DNA from: Candidatus Phytoplasma australiense
Lineage (GTDB): Bacteria; Bacillota_I; Bacilli_A; Acholeplasmatales; Acholeplasmataceae
NCBI GenBank assembly: GCA_000069925.1
Contig: AM422018.1
Coordinates: 682,001-746,000 of the forward strand
DNA: 64,000 nt
Reading direction: 5' to 3'
Shown here: positions 60,341 to 64,000 of the stretch, in pieces
Position numbering within the stretch: position 1 is the stretch's first letter
How the letters are laid out: the number at the start of each line of letters is the position of its first letter
The notes under the pieces: model-generated
Database searches by the model: none
What the model was told of the DNA's origin: nothing
What the model saw: only the letters and a program-made list of their open reading frames with translations
Made by a program: the position numbers and the translations under genes

Positions 60341-60546
60341 TAAATTACAATTAGTTTTATATTACCCTATAATTGATTTATACCCTTTTAAATCCAATTT
60401 AGCCTCTAAGTGACCACTAAAAAAACTAGGAGAAAAACTCACTTTCAATTTTTATCATTTTTATCTTAAAAATAAACAAAGCGTTTTTTCAAACCTAATT
60501 TATTCCCCCTCTATTTGAGGGGGTTGAGGGGGGGGTTTTTTTATTT
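60341..60546 (+). repeat. intergenic repeat, copy A
   Basis: First of three related non-coding units. It shares GATTTATACCCTTTTAAATC, then CAATTTAGCCTCTAAGTGAC, with copies B and C and ends in a hairpin (CCCCCTC with GAGGGGG) and a T run. It lies after the effector gene and before the membrane protein gene. The first part of the unit is missing here. Confidence 0.85.
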
Positions 60547-60783
60547 TTTTACACTTTTTTTCTTTTTTATTAATTTGAAGAAAACCAAAAAAACCTAGTG
60601 TTTCCATGGGGGGTTCTTCAACTTTATTACTGGAAAGTAAATGTTAGGAACTTTTTTAATTTTTTTCTCCTCGCGCCTTTACATTTAACTATCGTTAAAA
60701 GATTAGTTTGGAGAATTTATATATGTTAAAATATTAATATATTTAGATAAATATTTTTAATATTTTATGGAGTAAATAAAAAA

Positions 60784-61156
60784 ATGAAAAAAATAAATAA
60801 ATTAGTTAAAGTTAGTTGTATTTTTTATATTCTTTTAATATTTTTATCATCGAAACTTAAAATTTTATATTTTTTAAATTTTAAAATTTATTATATAAAA
60901 ATTTTTGGAAAAGAATATCATTATAGTTTAGAAAACAGTTTATTTAATGAAAATTTTTTAGAATTATTTTTTAGTTTATTATATTTTTTAATTCCTTTTT
61001 TTCATTTTTTTATATATAAGATTATTTAATTCAAAATCTAATAAGTTTACAAAAACATTTTGTGGTATATATGGTCTTATTTGGGGATTGTTTCCTGGTA
61101 TTTTTATATTATTTGGTTCTTATCAAAAAGAAAGTCATTATTTAGTTTATTTTTAA
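60784..61156 (+). pseudogene. small membrane protein, frameshifted
   Basis: The first frame gives 81 aa (60784-61029) with two membrane segments. A seven-T run (61005-61011) precedes a switch; removing one T continues FHFLYIRLFNSK and adds a further membrane segment (GLIWGLFPGIFILFGSYQ), ending at 61156 for 123 aa. GGAG lies 12 bases before the ATG. A 60-codon frame at 61060 is the shadow of this second half. No family is recognised. Confidence 0.55.
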
Positions 61157-61303
61157 TTGTTCATGTTAAAATTATTAATGACCTTATATATGTTTTTCAC
61201 AGATTTCATATATGTAGGGTTTTTTATACTATAATTAAGTAGGTATTTCCTTAATTTAAATCATGTGGTGTCATCCCCTGAAAATATATTGATAATAATA
61301 TAA

Positions 61304-61534
61304 AAATCTTCAGCATTTCACTACCATAGAGGGCTTGTCAAAAACAAAAGTAATCGTTTTCATAAAATAAAACCAGAAAAACTCAAGAAAAAATTCAGTA
61401 ATATTTTATCTAAAGCAAATGATAATGAGGTTTATCAATTAGCAATTAATAAACAAAAACGTTTGCTGGGAATTATCATTAATCGTATTTTTTATATTAT
61501 TGGATATGATTCACAACATAAAGTTTATTCGTAA
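61304..61534 (+). pseudogene. C-terminal gene fragment, unidentified
   Basis: A 76-codon frame with no start. It reads GLVKNKSNRFHKIKPEKL and, near the end, RLLGIIINRIFYIIGYDS, then QHKVYS and a stop. The last part resembles the end of small, basic, phage- or toxin-like proteins, but this is only an impression. It ends 37 bases before repeat copy B. Confidence 0.4.
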
Positions 61535-61570
61535 TTTTTTTTGTAATTAGTATAAATGTGGTTTTATTAT

Positions 61571-61818
61571 AACCCCCCCTAAATCAAACATGCCTCTTTA
61601 ACGCATTATTTTGCCCCTCTGGCTGTGATTAAATTACAATTAATTTAAACCTTAGGGATTGATTTAAACGCCCTTAAATCCAATTTAGCCTATAAGTGAA
61701 CTCTCAAAAACCCTTGTAAATACCTACTTTTAATTTTTAAAATTTTACCTTTAATTTCAACGAAGCATTTTTTTAATCTAATTTAGACCCTTTTTTTACT
61801 AGGGGTCTTTTTTTATAC
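61571..61818 (+). repeat. intergenic repeat, copy B
   Basis: Second unit, with the full 5' part (ATGCCTCTTTAACGCATTAT and TGATTAAATTACAATTAAT blocks), the shared core (CTTAGGGATTGATTTA, AAATCCAATTTAGCC) and a terminal hairpin (AGACCC with GGGTCT plus T7). The terminator ends about 30 bases before the next gene's ATG, a position suited to attenuation or to closing the previous unit. Confidence 0.85.
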
Positions 61819-61845
61819 CCAAATCACAAAAAGGAGGTTTTCAAA

Positions 61846-63298
61846 ATGTCTAAAATAACCCAAATCCCCTTTATCTAAAAAATTAATAATTATGTTATTA
61901 ATTATTATCTTCAATTTTGTCCCTTCCATCAATGCTCATTCTTCTTTTTTTCATAATCAAAACAAAACCAAAATTAAATTAGCAGATTACGAAACCCTCC
62001 AACAAGAATGGTTAGCGACCCAATCCAAAATGAAAAGATATGACATTCCTGTTTTATCCAAAGAAAGTATCCCTGAAATCTTAAAATATTTCAACATTAA
62101 AACTTCTACTTATGGGTTGGATAAGTCGACTTACAATCCTTATGCCAAAAATATCTTCTACTGGGAACTCAAAAATCCTCCTGCAGGATTAATCTGTGCT
62201 TTTTTCAAAGCCAGGCAAAACCCTTTTAAAATTAAATATCCTCAAGATGACTATGAATACACCTTAGATGACCTTTTAAAATACGAAATCGCCATCGAAG
62301 AAGCTTTCGTATTTTGGGATGTTCAACAAAAAAATCAGGAAGAAAAGGGCAATGTGGAATTAATCATCATCAATCTCTTTGTTGACCAAAGTAAAGAAAA
62401 AGCGATAAATGATTACTTAATCCAAAATAAAATCATCAAGGAACCCAAACTAATTAAATTAGGTTGTTATAATATTACCCCTACCACAGGTTTAATCACT
62501 CCTTTACCTGCAGGAGGATTTAATGGTATTGAAATTGCTGCTATTTATTTCGATAATGGCGTTCGTCTCCTACCTGAAGATAAAAAAACTAGAGATTTAA
62601 AACAGGAAATAGAATGGCGAGAAGAAATTAAAGAACTTTACCAAGAAATCATCAAACGGCAAACTTACACCATTGAAGATTTATTGAAACTCTCCAATGG
62701 CGCCAAAAACATCTATCTTTTTTCTTTCGTTACTAAAAAAAGCCCACAAACCATACAACTACCTGATTCTGCTGACCCTTACCAAGCTATTCGTGACTGG
62801 AAACGAGAAAACAACCTTTACACTTTTCCTCCTCTAGTTCAAGAAGATGACTATGAAGAACAAAGCGAAAATCGTGATGCTGGTTTTGAAATTAATTCTC
62901 CTGCTTATAAAAAAATTTCTATTCTTTTCCCGATTAAAATAGTCAAACATACTTTTGAAACTACTGATTGTTGTTATTTTGTAGTTTGTAAAAATGATAC
63001 ACTCCAAATTAAACTCGCCAAACAATATCGTGATGCTTATGTAAATTGGTTAAACCAATGTGAAATTAAACCTGGCATTTCTTATTCAGCTGGAGAAATA
63101 AGAGATAAATTTGGTCGTTCATCAAGAGACATTTATAATGAAGAAGGGAGAAAATGTAGGTATTATTATGTTACAAATACTTTCATAGATGATTGGTACG
63201 TCAATGGGAGTGAATGTTCTGGCTCAAACAATACTTTTTCTAATTTTTATGACACCACCCCGCCACCCAAAAAACCTCCAGAATTAAATATTAATTGA
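61846..63298 (+). CDS. secreted protein, unknown function; N-terminal frameshift
   Basis: The long frame (61892-63298, 468 aa) begins MLLIIIFNFVPSINA, a hydrophobic segment with an SINA cleavage site but no basic start. AAAGGAGG sits seven bases before another ATG at 61846, one frame off. Removing one C from CCC at 61859-61861 joins them: MSKITKSPLSKKLIIM, a standard signal peptide, giving about 483 aa. The mature part is soluble, with several Cys (GLICAF, KLGCYN, TTDCCYFVVC, CRYYYV, GSECSG), so disulfides are possible. It ends PPPKKPPELNIN. No family is recognised; surface or host contact is an inference. Confidence 0.7.
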
Positions 63299-63302
63299 TA
63301 TT

Positions 63303-63332
63303 AAGACCTTCTAATGAAGGTCTTTTTTTATT
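63303..63332 (+). terminator. terminator after secreted protein gene
   Basis: AAGACCTT and AAGGTCTT arms followed by T7, five bases after the stop. Confidence 0.9.
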
Positions 63333-63460
63333 TTTGCTCATTTTTGTTAAAATCAAAAAAAAGAATTTGTGTTCTAATAAAGAAGAAGTCAAAAAAAGAA
63401 ATTAAAACTTATAATTGAAAATATTATTTTTTTAATTTCAAATAACTACTTTTAGAATAA

Positions 63461-63710
63461 AAAATACCCCCCCAAATCAAAAATGCCTCTTTAACGCATT
63501 ATTTTGCCCTTTTCGCTGTGATTAAATTACAATTAATGTTTAACCTTAGGGATTGATTTATACCCTTTTAAATCCAATTTAGCCTCTAAGTGACCTCTCA
63601 AAAATCTAGGAAAACACTCACTTTCAATTTTATCATTTTTACCTTAAAATTAAACGAATCATTTTTTAAACCTAATTTATACCCCCTAAACAAGGGGGTA
63701 TTTTTTTCAC
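63461..63710 (+). repeat. intergenic repeat, copy C
   Basis: Third unit, matching B over its full length and A over the core, with a terminal hairpin TACCCCCT and AGGGGGTA plus T7. It lies 160 bases after the secreted protein gene. Confidence 0.85.
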
Positions 63711-64000
63711 TTTTTTTCATTTTTAATGTCTTCCATCATCACTTTCGCTAGTTTTTGTGGTGAGGGATTTGCCAATTAACCGTGTTATTATATAACACAA
63801 CCACCACAAAATTAAAAATTCCGCATTATTGTGTAAAAAAATTTAATCCATGTCGTTTTTATGGAGAGTTTTTCTTTTTTTTGACCTATATATATAATGG
63901 TATGTTTCTAATAAGGTTAAACCCGTGGGTAAAACTAAACACCAATTCAAAAAAGCCCTCCAAGGCTGTTTTGAATTGGTTTGTGATGAGTAATGATTAA
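63711..64000. other. window end with long hairpin
   Basis: Arms CCAATTCAAAA (63942-63952) and TTTTGAATTGG (63969-63979) enclose a smaller GCC/GGC stem. This may be an IS end or terminator. The 72-codon frame that spans it ends exactly at the window edge, has no ribosome site, reads through this hairpin and is not accepted as a gene. Confidence 0.5.

Noticed and set aside
63782-64000. 72-codon frame at the window end
   Set aside because: No ribosome site and it passes through a long hairpin.

Overview
This window looks like phytoplasma chromosome (Mollicutes, Acholeplasmatales). The base composition is very AT-rich. TGA is used as a true stop, for example at the end of tatD, so this is not the Mycoplasma code. 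The 16S gene is of phytoplasma type with tRNA-Ile in the 16S-23S spacer. A tra5-type IS3 transposase, PMU-type cargo (rpoF-like sigma factor and ssb) and a small secreted protein with an SVM-type signal peptide all point the same way. I cannot name the 16Sr group from memory alone.

Bases 1-10.3 kb form a compact leftward block of housekeeping genes. In transcription order these are gpsA, HU, two small unknown genes, rpmG, an Xaa-Pro peptidase, tRNA-Cys, tRNA-Ser, proS, rpmH-rnpA-yidC, tRNA-Tyr, 16S rRNA and tRNA-Ile. From 10.3 to 13.1 kb there is no protein gene, but the RNase P RNA lies there on the minus strand. The rightward pdhABCD operon follows a near-consensus promoter (13.0-17.9 kb) and is followed by tatD. 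From 19.2 to 21.4 kb there is an orphan promoter, a lone ParB-like gene, IS debris and a perfect 3 x 48 bp tandem repeat. The leftward set glnS-uvrD-secG is next, then a frameshifted YitT-like membrane gene and about 3 kb of gene debris (26.8-30.1 kb).

From 30.1 to 50.7 kb most genes are conserved: uvrA, tig, lon (rightward), then tldD-pmbA, a HIT protein, rnhC, cca-yhaM, tadA, tdk, rpmE and rpmB (leftward). They are separated by AT-rich stretches full of IS-end relics and duplicated fragments. At 45.2-46.1 kb a group II intron without a reverse transcriptase interrupts a DUF2963-like membrane protein gene. Bases 50.8-64.0 kb are accessory: an hsdS remnant, hsp20 under a CIRCE operator, a dppF/oppF fragment cut by a tra5 IS copy, a methyltransferase fragment, the sigma factor-ssb pair, and a set of secreted or membrane protein genes. 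Those last genes are separated by three copies of an approximately 250-bp non-coding repeat that ends in a terminator.

Three themes recur. First, six genes read through if one base is removed from a short run of identical bases, and a seventh (tra5) if one is added. This is either gene decay, phase variation or consensus sequencing error. Second, relics of one IS end occur at eight or more places. Third, the repeat-separated gene modules at 59.8-63.7 kb look like an array of exchangeable secreted-protein cassettes. That array, the candidate effector in it and the ORF-less intron are the most interesting leads.
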